Notes under the pieces: generated by a model
What the model was told of the DNA's origin: nothing
The model's input: the letters and a program-made list of their open reading frames with translations, nothing else
Database searches by the model: none
Translations under genes and position numbers: made by a program
Shown here: positions 14,700-27,800 of the stretch, one piece after another
Layout: the number at the start of each line of letters is the position of its first letter
Position numbering within the stretch: the stretch's first letter is position 1
From: Ridgeia piscesae
Lineage: Eukaryota; Annelida; Polychaeta; Sabellida; Siboglinidae
Direction: 5' to 3'
NCBI GenBank assembly: GCA_025642075.2
Contig: JAODUO010000546.1
Location: forward strand, 359,501 to 423,500
DNA: 64,000 bases

Positions 14700-17095
14700 T
14701 TAAATCTTTTTTAAAGAAACAGTGTAAAAGAAACTTAAAGAAGATTCAAAAAACAAACCATGATGCAGCAAACCAAGATGAAAGAGGTAAACGAGCAGTG
14801 GATAACAGACCAGTGTAATGACATTGAGGCAGTGATGAGAACAGGTAACAGCTAAGCAGCCTTCAACACCCTGAAGCTGTTAACAAAATCCCATCAAACC
14901 AGACTGACTGTAACTTAAGACAAAAGCAGCAACCTCCTTACTGAAGAAACAGCTGTTATCAGAAGATGGACTGAGTACTGCGAAGAACTATAACTACAAG
15001 CTCAGACATGACACCAACATATTGGACAGTGGCATTAGCACAAATTGGGAATCAGGTGATGCACCGATAATGAAGGAAGAAGTCGAAGAAGGGGTGTAGT
15101 CGCTAAAGGCAGGCAAATCCCCAGGAGTCGACAATGTTCTAGCAGAGCTCTTAAAACATGCAGGGTCAGATCTCATTAGCCTGTTGACAGCAATTTGCCA
15201 GAGGATATGGGAAACTAAACAATGGCCGGAAGAATGGACCCAATCCATCATAATACCGATCCCAAGAAAGAAAACCCGACACCAGGGTTGGGTTCAATTA
15301 TGTATTTGACTAGAGAATTTTTTTGTATTGAAAATCGCCAAAAGGCGTATTTTATTTGTATTTGCAAATACAATCAAATGCATATAAAAATTACCAACAA
15401 AAGGTAAAGCATTGCCTGACATAAATTGGCTCAGGAGTCAAGACAATGTTTTTCAAGAGTGAAAATTGGCCTACAGTGAAGCTGGTCAAACATTTGCATA
15501 AATGAATGAATGGGAAGCCAGGGAAGCTTATTTATAGCCATAAAGGCAGGTATTCACAGGGAATGTGCTTCAAAGAATCCTGCTGTGTAAACGTTCTGGG
15601 CTATAAGACAAAGGAACCCAGGTTTCCTCCAGTGCTGTGGAAAAGCTACCCACCAGTTGGTACAGTAGTACAGATAAGGAAGTCTCGCAAACCTGCCAGC
15701 CAAATAGTCTACTGCAGTCAATCAAGCCATAGACAAAATTTTACCCACTATGAAACACTTATACTGGAAAACACGGGCCAGTATTTGAATCAAATTTCAA
15801 TAATTGCAATGTATTTGAATTGTATTTGAATAAAAAATGGCAATCACAAATACATTGCCAGGCAGTGTATTTGTATCGAAATTTTTTACTCGAAAAGCAT
15901 TGTATTTGATTTGGCATAGTTGTATTTGATTCAAAAATGTGTATTTGAACCCAACCCAGCTGAAACTATGTCAGAACTATCAGCCTAATAAGTCTCCCCA
16001 GCAAAGTGATGCTGAGGGTTCTTCTGAACTGAACCAAAGGCTGAGGAAATCCTAGCAAAAGAACAGGCAGGAGTTCGACCGAAAAGGAGTATAGCAGAAC
16101 AAATCTTCAACTTAAGACTGCTGATAGAGAAACATCTGCAGCACCAATGTGTCCTCTATCATAACTTCATCGACTTCAAGAAAGCCTTCAATCATGTATG
16201 GCACGAGGGCCTGTGGCAAGTCATGAAGAACTTCGACACTAACATGATTGTGGTCATCAAAGCACTGCATGAAGACATCAGGCTATCCTCTCCAATTTTT
16301 GTCAACATCTATCTGGAGAACATCATGCAGGAGACCCTCCACACTTTCATTTCCATCGGAGGATAGCCGCTATGCAACCTAAGCTTTGCAGATTACATTG
16401 ACCTCATGCATACAGAATGAAAGTACTCTCGGATAAAATCAAAGTCATGGTGAATAGCCGCACTCAGCAAGTAGCAACCTCCGTCACGCTCAACGGGCAG
16501 AAACTAGAAGTGGACTAGAAGTACATTGGTTCCACCTTAACAAAGGATGGCAGTTCAACAAAGGAGGTGAAGACAAAACTAAGCCTGGCTGCATCAGTCA
16601 TGATGAGGCTCAACATCATCTGGAAGAGCAACTCTGTCAGCTTTCCAGTAAAGTTGAAATGTTCAAGTCCCTAGTGGTCTCCATACTGTTACACGGATGT
16701 GAAAGTTGGATCCTCACGGCTGATCTGGAGAAGAATGCTGGCATTCGAGCATAAGTGCTACAGAAAACTCCTGCGCATCTCTTACACAGAGCACAGGATG
16801 AATGAGTTTGTCAGACAAGTCACGTTGGCAGGCAGGAACCACTCCTTCCCACAGGCAAGCTGCGGACTCTGGCTTGGTATTGTCACATCTCCCGTCAGAG
16901 CTCCCTGGCCAAGATCACTCTGCAAGGTACAGTAGAGGGTAAACAATATGAATTAAGTCCTGGTTGGACAATTTTAAAGACTGGACAAAACAGCCCACTG
17001 CCCGGTTGCTGCACATGGTGGAAGACTGGCACATCATGGTTGCGAAGGCATCCACCGTATCATCCCAACGAGTGTCTACTATGCTCACGGGATAG
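14700..17095 (+). mobile_element. RTE-like non-LTR retrotransposon relic, split by a nested element
   Basis: Broken plus-strand translation gives endonuclease/reverse-transcriptase blocks in the right order: LKAGKSPGVDNVLAELLKHA near 15.1 kb, AICQRIWETKQWPEEWTQSI near 15.2 kb, then after the nested insertion LAKEQAGVRPKRSIAEQIFN-like near 16.06 kb, FIDFKKAFNHVWHEGLWQVM near 16.18 kb and a FADYIDLMH remnant of the YxDD-box region. After that come KYIGSTLTKDGSSTKEV, KCYRKLLRISYTEHRMNEFV and a degenerate SWLDNFKDWTKQ tail. Many stops and shifts show it is dead. The K.GKSPGVDN..AE..K and F.DF.KAFD.V..E motifs identify an animal RTE-type ORF. No 3' tail repeat or target duplication was located. 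Confidence 0.82.
15293..15959. mobile_element. Nested non-autonomous DNA element with TATTTGA-rich inverted ends
   Basis: It interrupts the RTE reading between PIPKK and the following NYQPNKSP-like block. The left end begins CAGGGTTGGGTTCAA and the right end finishes TTGAACCCAACCCAG, an inverted repeat of about 13 bp. Both subterminal regions are full of TATTTGA/TCAAATA words that extend the pairing. The interior (about 15,410-15,770) has no transposase. The CAGGG start resembles hAT MITEs, but the flanking 8 bp do not match each other, so the superfamily is uncertain. Confidence 0.75.
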
Positions 17096-17681
17096 AAGAA
17101 AGTGTATACATGTAATATGAAAAAAAATAGGGAATTTTAACCACATCAGGGTGGATTCAGAATCAAAAAAGTTAATTGAAATCAGTGATGTGGTATCGAC
17201 TCTAGGTCTGTGTAAACAACTATGCAACTCTCCTTTGTCAAGCAATCCTGCAGTGTGCAAGTTAATGTTCTTATACTTGATGCTATCTCTCGGTCTGTAG
17301 TTCACTTACTGCAATATTGAATGAACACACCAATACAAAAGTATTCAAAATTATATTGTTGCAACTCTGATCCAACAATGGCAGGTATTCCTAAAACACA
17401 AACGCATCGCAACATCTCATCTCCAGGCTGTTATAAAGACACATCATCTGGTGGTGCTTAATAAATACCTGTTAGTCCCTAAATATATTATGTCCATGCA
17501 TATTCAACTGTTGCATGCACAACATAATAATTTCACTAACAGTTTTATTATTACACTCTTCATGCAACAGAGACGACCATACCTAAGACAGAAACACAAT
17601 CAGGCACTGTATGACAAAACCTTTGCACCAAATAAAAAACTCTGGTGTACGCTGACACCCGACAGTCACAGTATGTCTCCT
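17096..17681. other. Region downstream of the minus-strand membrane-protein gene
   Basis: Probably its 3' UTR and intergenic DNA. On the minus strand an AATAAA lies at 17,549-17,544, about 135 nt after the stop. Nothing else is recognised. Confidence 0.45.
17544..17549 (-). terminator. Candidate polyadenylation signal of the membrane-protein gene
   Basis: Minus-strand AATAAA about 135 nt downstream of the TAA stop at 17,682. It is plausible by position; no transcript evidence is available. Confidence 0.55.
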
Positions 17682-20107
17682 TTATCCATTGGTAACTGCA
17701 TCGACCATGTCCAAATAACTTTTCCCAATGTACAAGAAGATAAGTCCTGCTACGATGCCGAAGCCTGCTCTCAGCGACTGACATGGCAGCAGTGATTTTG
17801 CTGTGGCAAGGACGAGGACACCGCCAAAGTTGAAGATGACGCTGCCAAACACGCTGTACATGATCCGATTGGGTGTGTTCTGGTATCCTATGTGCTTGCG
17901 ACCATAGATGTACAGGCCGGTGCCGACGTGTGCTGTGAACCACAGGCTGTTTGCTATCACAAGGTCATATGGTGCAAAAAAGGCTGAAATAAATCAATAA
18001 AGTGATGTTACTTATATGAGTTATATTGCATGCTTAGCTGCTAACATTCTACCAGTGTGTGATAGTGATCCAGACTTCACAATTGTACCATCACAAAGTT
18101 CTTAAGCAACTGATTTGTAACAAGCTGTATTTGACATACAATGATGCAAAACTGATTGCCATTACGATGTCCTCATGTGCTCTCTGGATCCCCCTGGGAT
18201 CCCTCAGTATTTCACTAAAAGTAAAAGTACTTCCCATAAAATATTACAACCATATTTACAATATTAAAAAAATATCTTTCCATACCAAGAAACAGTTACC
18301 ACAATGCATATATCAACTTATATTTTAAGATCTTAAATTTGGTATTTATGCATCAGATCACACCACTTATCTGCTAAATCAGCATGGAGGAACATTTTGT
18401 TTGAGAATATGAAACATCTTGCAGACACGTCATAGATGCTATACATAAATATATATTATGTCGTGCAAAATTTGGTGTACCCTTTTTTTGTTGGTTTTCA
18501 AAAAAATTGCACTGAGTCATAATCTATGTGTTTTTACTTCTGGAATCATGTGTTGGTATTCTCTGCACATGTAGTTAAACAGACTGTACAGCAACAGTAA
18601 TATTATAATTATACATTATATCGTAATGACTATTGTGGCATCCAGAAAATCACCCAGACCATAAAAGCTTACTCTTTTATGAATGAAGAAAGGTTAGGTT
18701 GTCTTATGTTGATAAGGAGGGTGTAGTACAAGATAGTATTCTTATATTCCAAATACACCTTCTGTTTCTCTATTAATATAACTACTGAGAAGAAATGCTT
18801 AGACAATAACAGTCCTTTTTCCAGATCTGACTTTGTCAGATCATCATTCATTCAATGTCTACACTTTTTAATAATCTTGGTTTTCCCAGTTTAGTTTTAA
18901 TTTGTCTGTGCATACAGCCAGAACTTTTTTACTTCATGGAAATATTTCTTTCATGTTCTATTTGTTCTTATATGTTAGTTGTACAAAAATCAACTGAGGC
19001 AGCCTGGTCCCTAAATTAACTGATCACGAGCTTGGTGGTGAATTTACGGGCAGTTAGATTCGATAGCCTGGGGCACTATGATAACAAATCAAGAGATTAT
19101 ATTTGACTTATGCATATTTTTAATCTTGGACACACCACTACACTGTATCTGTGAGTGGCATTGCAACTGCTAGATAATATTTTGATAATGTGTCCTGCAC
19201 AATAGCTATGTTTAATTTGTGGAACAGCCAGACTGATTCTATACCTATATGTGGTAATCTTCCAATTAACAGGCCTAAATTATTACGGCCTTTTCAAAAC
19301 AGTTTTCAATACATTTTATGTATATGTGTTTGGACTGTCATTCTGCATCACTTCTGGCACAAAGAAGGCAAATATGTTTTTAAATTATGTTTTAGACCAA
19401 TTTTATTCCGTTGATGTGTAAACAAGCCAATGTCACAGCTATGCGCATCCCACGAGCATCAGAACTGCCAAGGCAATTTCAAAATCAGACGATATCATTT
19501 ATTCTTGGCACTGTGGATTTTTATTTTTGGAAATGTTTAAATTTATAAAATATTATGTTTTTCTAATTTAACTTCAGACTTTGCATTGTAGTTTGTACAC
19601 ACAGTTTATGCCTTTGTGGTTCAGATGCAAATGGGATGCGCTAACTATGCAGAGCTGTGACATCGGCTTGTTTACATCGACCCGACGGAATTAAAGTGGT
19701 CTAAAACACAATTTAAAAATATATAATATGCCGTCTTTGACTTTGTACCAGAAGTGACGTAGAATGACATTTCAAACACACAAAAGGTTAATAAAAACCG
19801 TTTTGAAAAAGGTCTCTTAATTTAGGTCAGTTAACTTGAAGATTACCCTATGCGCTAACTCAGGATGCAGATTCAGAGTATGTGTAATTTATATTGTAAA
19901 CACGGTATTTGTTTGTAATATTGTGTCAGATTGCCATATTATCGCTCACGTTTCACTTCAACTTTTCACGACAGGGTGCTGGGTTTGAGACACATACCTA
20001 CGAAACGCATTTGGTGTCATGACAGTTAAAGAGAAACCGAGGCCGCTGAGTGCTCCAGCAGCCGGCATAAATTTAAAGCACACATCTTCCAAACGTGACA
20101 CCGACAT
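17682..20107 (-). CDS. Unrecognised small polytopic membrane protein (about four helices)
   Basis: Two exons are supported. The first starts at 20107 (MSVSRLEDVCFKFMPAAG) and ends at a donor near 20,002-19,998. The last is 17983-17682 and ends DMVDAVTNG-stop. Together they give about 135 residues with four hydrophobic segments: PAAGALSGLGFSLTVM, LVIANSLWFTAHVGTGLYI, IMYSVFGSVIFNFGGVLVLA and FGIVAGLIFLYIGK. The good AG|GTATGT donor at 19,998 gives the wrong phase for the last exon. Either the weaker C|GTAGGT donor four bases earlier is used, or a small exon in the 2-kb intron was missed. Balanced composition and clean splice borders argue for a real gene. I do not recognise the family. It is head-to-head with the tetraspanin gene. 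Confidence 0.72.
17984..19997 (-). other. Intron of the membrane-protein gene
   Basis: The acceptor TTGATTTATTTCAG at 17,984 is strong. The intron contains the second full foldback MITE (19,253-19,847); otherwise it is AT-rich without recognisable coding sequence. A short missed exon, length 3n+2, would reconcile the better donor. Confidence 0.55.
19253..19847. mobile_element. Foldback MITE, second copy (GGTAATC family, 595 bp)
   Basis: The ends read GGTAATCTTC..TTAAC inward on both strands, followed by the shared CCTAAATTATTACGGCC-type block, ACGGAATTAAA/TTTTATTCCGT and GTTTTAGACCA/TGGTCTAAAAC. It matches the copy at 8,390-8,815 in its outer arms and the fragment at about 6,370-6,555 in its right half. 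It is longer, with a more diverged centre. No coding capacity. Confidence 0.82.
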
Positions 20108-20439
20108 TGCGTTAGTCCTTCTCGCTGACACCTGCTTATCTTATCATGGGCGCAGACATATTGACTAGACACGTGACTTCGTAAACGTGAGTATCATTAA
20201 AAATGCAAACGAGCAAAACAACATTAATTGGTCTCTTTATATTTAATCGTATTCGTGTCAGAGTATAATGTTTCTTTCAAATTTGAAATATTTGTTTTCG
20301 TAACTCTCAGTTACTCTGACCTACATAATGCGCCAGAAATAGGTCAGGCAACCTGTCAATCAACCTAAGCTTTGCGTAGCGCAACGAGCATCGAGCGACG
20401 TCGTATCCTAAATTTTCGTTGAAGAAATCGTGTCCGAAA
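20108..20439. promoter_or_regulatory. Divergent promoter region between the membrane-protein gene and the tetraspanin
   Basis: 332 bp separate the two start codons, which point away from each other. Any 5' UTRs and core promoters must share this space unless upstream exons exist. Several CG dinucleotides cluster near 20,370-20,470, but it is not a strong CpG island. There is no TATA box at a convincing position. Confidence 0.55.
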
Positions 20440-21807
20440 ATGCCTTCCCGCCGATACGACAGGACGGAAGTCAGCTGTATTATAAAATACTTGGTTTTTG
20501 GATTTAATGTTATATTTTGGGTGAGTATTCCTGTCAAATTGCGCCTACTAATCATAATGTCAAGTACTAGGTCTAATCATATCAACACTCACACGCTGTC
20601 ATTGTCAACAGATAAAACAGTAACACAAATGACGAGATGACAGATAGAATGTACGATCCAGTTGTTAGACTAGGCGGCATGTGGGACTCCTATATGCAGA
20701 TACTTTATCAGTCTTGTCGTGCAGGTGGGCTACCACAAATCGTCTGTGTTAGCTGAAAGCCATGTAATATATAGCAAAATATTGAATCAATTCCCCTCAT
20801 TTCCATGCCATACCCTAAGGCTAACCTTAGTTTTACCATTAATATCCTGTACATTACAAATTGGACAGAGGAAATTTGAAATTTACAATGTTGTCAAAGC
20901 GAACTATATAATGTGAAAGCGATGACTGTTGTGAATACAGACACGGACACAAGCAACCATGGCAGTGCTCACACGCATGCACACTCACAAGCACACGCAC
21001 ACGTATTTCAAAGTTCATTGTATTGATGTTATCAACTGTCTTTGATCTCTCAAAAACCATGTGACCACCAAATCCAGTGAGTTGTACGTTAGATCTTGGC
21101 CTGGCAACTTGCATCTGCAAATTACCAAATACAATAACAAAAGGGAATGGTTGTGACCTTTTAAACGACAAATTGACAACTTTTTTAAGAGTTATTAAGC
21201 TAAATTAAAGCAGATGCTATTTAGGCAATATTATTTAAGATATTCATACACCTCATATCTGGGCATGAAGAACCTGACTTATGATTTGGAGGTAAATTAC
21301 TTGTGGGAACAGCTTTGAAGGTTGTTGCTTTTGTCACCAGATCGTAGGGATCGTCATCTTCATCATGGGTGTATGGGCATGGACAGAGAAGGATACATTC
21401 AACAACTTGCAGCATGTGGCAAAAGTTCCCGACCCAGCCTTTGTCTTCATCATCGTAGGCACCATCATCTACATCATTGGCTTCCTAGGATGTGTGGGTG
21501 CGCTCAGAGAAAACACTACGCTACTCTTTGTGGTAAGTGCTGTACACTGGAATCTTTAATCGTGTGTCCTGGTAATCTGTTCATGCTAAGCTTGTTAAAA
21601 GTTAAAACTGCCAAAATGTCTAACAGTTGATTGACTTGCTTTGATTCTGTTGATTGAGGGTGTGATGTCCTGCAAACTGTATTATATTACATACAATACA
21701 AAATATTGAGTGTATGTATACACACACACACGCACGCACGCACGCACGCACGCACGCATGAACGCACGCACGCACACAACACACAAAACAAACATACATG
21801 TTGTGTG

Positions 21808-21892
<85 letters not shown>

Positions 21893-24800
21893 ACATGCAC
21901 ATGCACATGCACATGCACATGCACATGCACATGCACATGCACATGCACATGCACTTTACCTTTCCAAATGATGGTTGGATGACACTCTGCATAAAGCTAT
22001 TGTTTTATTGTCTATAATAGTATAAAGTATAAATTTTAAAAGAACATTGAAATTTGAAGTAATCTCCAAAAAAAGCACTATTTCTTTGACATTGTTACGG
22101 ATTAACTATGACAACAACATTGATTCTATGACTAAGTAAATGCAGTGATAGTAGGTACTACTTTTAATTAGTAGGTAGAGATGTAATATTAAACATGTGC
22201 GATCATAAATGCAAAGCTATGGTGAGAAAATTATCAATTTTTATTAGTGTTACGTCTGTGGATAATATCAAATGGATCATAGCAAAAACATAAATTGGGA
22301 GTTTGCATTTATATAACATGTTCCTTAACAGAAATTAGCTGCTTAGGCTGCTATGACAGCTAAATGTTGACAGTTGAGATATAATTGTTCTTCATTTTGC
22401 TTGCAACTTTTTCATTCGGTAACACATTTATGATAATCAAATTGATTACATGCACAGATTAATAAATACCCATGCTATCTTTGTCAACATAAATAATAAA
22501 GAGCAATAAACGTGACAACGTGAATACAAACATGGCAATGAAAAGAATGATGTAGGATGCATAAATCAACAGATTACAGGAGATGTGATTTATCAATAAC
22601 ATCTAGCCGAAGTACTGTCTGTACTATGCCCAAGAATTTACTCTTATCACTAACATGTTGTTAATTATTTTCTTACAACAATAATTGAATAAATCTGTCG
22701 CTTTATGGCATGTATTGCGCTATTGTTCTGATGCATACTGAATAATAAACATAAACCAGTTCTGTCTTTTGTGTACAAACATGTCTTTGTATCAGAGATA
22801 ATACTTAACGTCAAGTCACGAACCAGATTATCCTTGAATGGCTACTTAAGTACTCAGCCTGGAATAACACAGAGTATCAGTAAATGTCATTCACTAGTTC
22901 AGGCCTTGTGTGATCTGACTGTGCACAAATCACAAACAGTGTCATTTGTCATTTGCTCACTGGCTATTTCGTTTGCAATGTAATAGCTCAGTAAATTGGA
23001 AACAATTCAAATCAAATGTATTTATAGACCCTGCACCCCTAAGACAGAATTGTTGTGTTTGCAAACAATAATAAAACATTTTCTTTTCATGATCCAGTAA
23101 AACATATTTTATGCCATTTGATGGTGAGTGCATACCAGATATTCTTTCAAAAGAAACCTTTTAAGTAATAATATTTACATAAATAAAAAAAATTAAGTCA
23201 GTAAACTATTATGTTGTGGAGTGTGCTGGTTTCTGGTGTTATTTGTACATGTCAGTGAATATCTAAGTCACTGTATCATATGAATGGCTGAAGAAGAAGA
23301 CTAAGTAGTCAGAACATGGTACGATTCAAAGGAAGGGCTTGGGGCATGATGACCTTTCACTTAGTTAAACAATGTAAATAAAACTCACAGCTCAACAAAG
23401 AAAAAAAGATTTGCACAGTAATTACATAATGATTTTTCTTGCCTGGTTTGTTGAGGTGTGCTTCGGTTGTACAATTTAACTATGTGAAAGGTCACGCTTC
23501 AGTGATGCTGTGAAGTTACCTATGAATTATTTGACATGTTCAGCCAACCCAGGCACAGGGCAGAGAGGAGTGCTAGGGAGCATTTTAGAAGTGTGAACAA
23601 CAGTGGTGAATTGTTTCTGAATTATGTTATATGAAAGGATATGTTTTTATGATAAATTGTTCAAACAGCAGTTCATAAAAAATATTATAATGAAATTATA
23701 GATTTTAAATAAAAATTACATACAGTTATTTGTAAATTTACAATACACCAAGCAGCCATGTTCTGAACATGGCATTTCCATTGCTGCCTCTCAGCCCTGT
23801 GTCTCTCAATATTTTAAAAGCATTATTATCTCGACATCTCAAATATTATGTTTCAACATTGTTAAACCTCCATTTTAAAGCAATAACAGTATGTCAGCAT
23901 TTTTGGAGGTTTATGGGAATCCCTGAGAATTGGCACATCTGAATAAAAAATCAGTGAAGAAATGTTAATATTATTGTAAGATATGAATCTGGGTGGGGAC
24001 ATTGCAGGCTGTGTACATAATGACAGGTAATGTGTATGTCCACTCTAGCTTGTTCTGTCAGACACAGAGTCGTGTATTTCCATCTTATCTACATAAGTCT
24101 ATGTAATATTATACAGTACATGTATGTTATTATAACACAGCATAGGTAATACCTGATGTCTGATAAGGGATGATAGCATCTGAATCTGAGTAAAGAAACT
24201 TGACATCTAATTAAGACTATCGTGGGAACAAATGTGTGTACATGTATAACTATGAGTGAAATTAAATGCATGCAAATCTGTGTATGTGTATGTTGCCTTC
24301 TGTGAACAGGTGTGGTAGGTTATTTATATTTATACATTCCATCTTCGCATGCTTACGTGCATCATAAACACAGCTTGTTTGATGCATGCAGCAGTTAATT
24401 ATTTTTACTGCATGTCGACAGACAGTTTGTGTACTGTTACCCTGCTGTGAATATTATATTCTCTGTTCATCAGAGCGTAACGGCTCCACGACTACCTGCT
24501 ATATATACAGCTAAGTTTATTTAGGCCTAATTCATGAAGTCACGATGCCGCGGCTGAAAGAATGTGTTTGTGTGATATCATGGGCGTTAGTTCCTGCTTG
24601 GGGTGACATCTGTCTTACTTTAATGGACATTTCTTACAAATTAGTTCAGATGGATAATTTGCTGAATCACATTGAACTCAATTTACCCTGTAATCGATTC
24701 ATGGTGTAACATGACAGAGTGATGGTTTAGTAGTTTCTACTTATTTTGTGAGTAATAGGCAGGGCTTTATGCAGGACCAAATTATTGCCAGTCACACATG

Positions 24801-27800
24801 TTTTGGTGGCCACATGAATGTTAACGGTTAAGCCAGTTTACAAACTTTGAAATGTGTCTGATGACCTGAAATGGACTACAAACACACATGTAACACCACT
24901 TACATTCACTTCTAAGGCATAACTCACAATATCTATGGTTTTGGAAGACCTTTTATTGCTCCTTAATTTTTTTACCCGTCCACCCACATTTCTACCCGTC
25001 CACAATGGTTTTTACCCGTCCAAATGATGGGTGCATAAATCTATTGTAATAGGCTAGAATGCATGGTACAACTCCATGTCTGTTTACAATAAAAATTATT
25101 TGTTTATTCTTGACTCTTGTGAGTCATGGTTTTGTTATATCATCATTGTAAAGTCACATAGGTCACTTGTTCTGTTGTTCTGTTGTATATCACTCAGTAA
25201 TCTTTGAATTATTACTTAATTTCAGCTAAATAGCTATTGTCGAATTCACCATTGTGTGTGCCTGTTGAATGTCAACAGAAATGACAGACCACCCCACCCA
25301 TAAATTGACTCACTTGGACAGTGGTTCACAAAAGCATGGTCAGGGTGCGGTGGGTAGGCCTACCGCCTACATCTATAGTCATCTAGAGGTCACAGTGTCA
25401 ACAATCAACACTATTTGGAACACACATGTGGGAATCAAGTAACACAGGTGCCTTTTTCCACAGACAAATTACTGTGTGTACAAAATAAGGGTGGTGGAAA
25501 TGGATGTTGAGCAACCATTTGACATGACCATTGGTATGGGGCTATTATTAATCTACTATTCATAACTCGGGTTGTATGTGGGTGTGGCATGAGTAGTGTT
25601 ATGGGTGTGCCCCGATATATGTAGGCATGCATATATGCTATGATAATTTCAAGTAATTCACGCTAAGAGAAATATTTTACTTTTCGATGTGTATAACTTG
25701 AAGAAAAATGGTTGTGTGAGTAAAAATGCAATGACAATGGATATCATGAAAGATACAATTTGAATTGTTGTTGCCAGCAGGAGGCAGCCTCAGATACCCA
25801 TGTGGAGATCTCCAAACTTGTGGACTGGTGGCACTGGATGGCAGCTCATTCCATTTAGTTAGGGTCCACGATGTGACACAATACTTGATCGACTGTTTGG
25901 TGGAAAAATCTGAATCATAGGCTTCATAGCAAGGATTGTTAAATTTACACCTTTATTATACAGCAAGATTTAGCTACCTGGTGTATAAACATTTATGCCT
26001 AAATTTGTTATCACAACATAATACTCTTTGAGCTTATGTGGCTTTTGCTGAAACACACGGTCGTGTGAACTAAGTGAGTAGAAGCCGTTACAGGCAGCTG
26101 CAGGTAGACAGTCAGTAAACATGACACATTTACAATGGGCAGGGTAAACACTGCAAGGTGGGGTTTAATTTTGTGATGTTGAAAGTGGATTCTGTTTCAC
26201 AGCAGGTATGACTCAGAATTGACATCCTGGTGCTGATTCATAGTTTGTCCCTTTTATCCTGTGATCTTGACGTGAGAAAAAAATAAGTCTGTGGGTCACG
26301 GTTGTCTGGGTATGACAGTAGACCATGAGACAGTTTTGGGTCACGGTTGACTGGGTATGAGAGTAAAACGTGAAACAGTTTTCTGGTGTGGGCATGAAAA
26401 TGACAGTGTTTTATTTTTGTGGTTAATAGAAGATGAATAAACTGACAGGGAACAATTCACTCAGCATCGTGTGGGTTCTGTCTGGGTGGTGGTCATTAGT
26501 GCATTTTGAGAAAAGACAAGGCAAAATTAGCTGAGCTATCAAGCAGTACAACAGTATTTACTTTATTTGGACACGTAAAATAATAAAATAATTATAACAG
26601 TTTTATGGGTGTCCCAAAACATACAGTGTCTGAATTCATAGTTATTACAGTATTGTTCACATCATTATTTTAATGTGATGAATTTATAAGTTAAATTAAT
26701 GATCTGGTTCAATCTATATGTTTATTATCCTTATACACATTTACTGAAATGAATTGTAACAAAATTATGCCTTGACTATTTTTGTGGTCTAACTTGTGGT
26801 CATTAAACGTAGAAGCTAGATGTTTCCACACAATCAAAACCAACGATATCATCGTACTGTGATCATACTAACTAAATTAGTACAAGTTGTCATGCCCAAA
26901 GACGGACTTCCTGTTTTCAGCATAAATATATGTTTGTGTGTTGATTATAATCTTATCTAAATCAAACCCAGCATGCGTCATGATCGATACAGAAGTCGCA
27001 TTGTTGTGAAGGCATTGACCAGAATGTTTTCAATCATTGACGTAAGTTGGGACCACTTAGTGACTGACTGGGGACTTTGTGTGCAGGGTCCACCTGCTGT
27101 TATGATATGAACAGCTGGCACAGTATTCACAGACACAGCATCGGGTCACTTGTTTGTATTTATAAACAGTCGTCTTCAGTTGATGTTTGATACATATATA
27201 GTTTGTGCAGCTACAGGTACAGCTCATTGCTACAGTTCCACCTTCTGGATAGACAAAATGCATTGACACAAAATCTGATTTGTTTGAGTACAAATGATGG
27301 GCATCATCTTCCAGTGGCTTCTAGTAAATGGTGTAGGATTTTACAAAGAAGCTACTCAAGTCAGTTACAACGCAAATATGAAGGCATACAGCGTGTAGGG
27401 TTTATCAAATTGAACAATACAGACTTTAGAAGCACATAGTTTATTGGCAAAAAATCAACAAATATGTAGAGGTTACATTTTGAAACGTTAACAAAATAAC
27501 CGATACATAATAAAGAGTATAGTGAACAAACCAAAACATAAGCACATCAAAACTTCACTTATGTACAGACCACAGAATAGAACACAACAATTACCATAAC
27601 TAAATGAATCCGTAATTATTTTAAACCTAGCAAAATAACCCCCAGATGAAGCTTACGGTAAAACCATGCAAAGCTTAGGGTGAATAAAACAAGGGCTTGC
27701 TAGTATGTTTAAACCAGTTTAACCAAAATCCTTGCAGACATATATACATGTATAAATTTCTACTTATTCTGCAGTGTCATCCTTTGGTAGTTTAGGCTTC

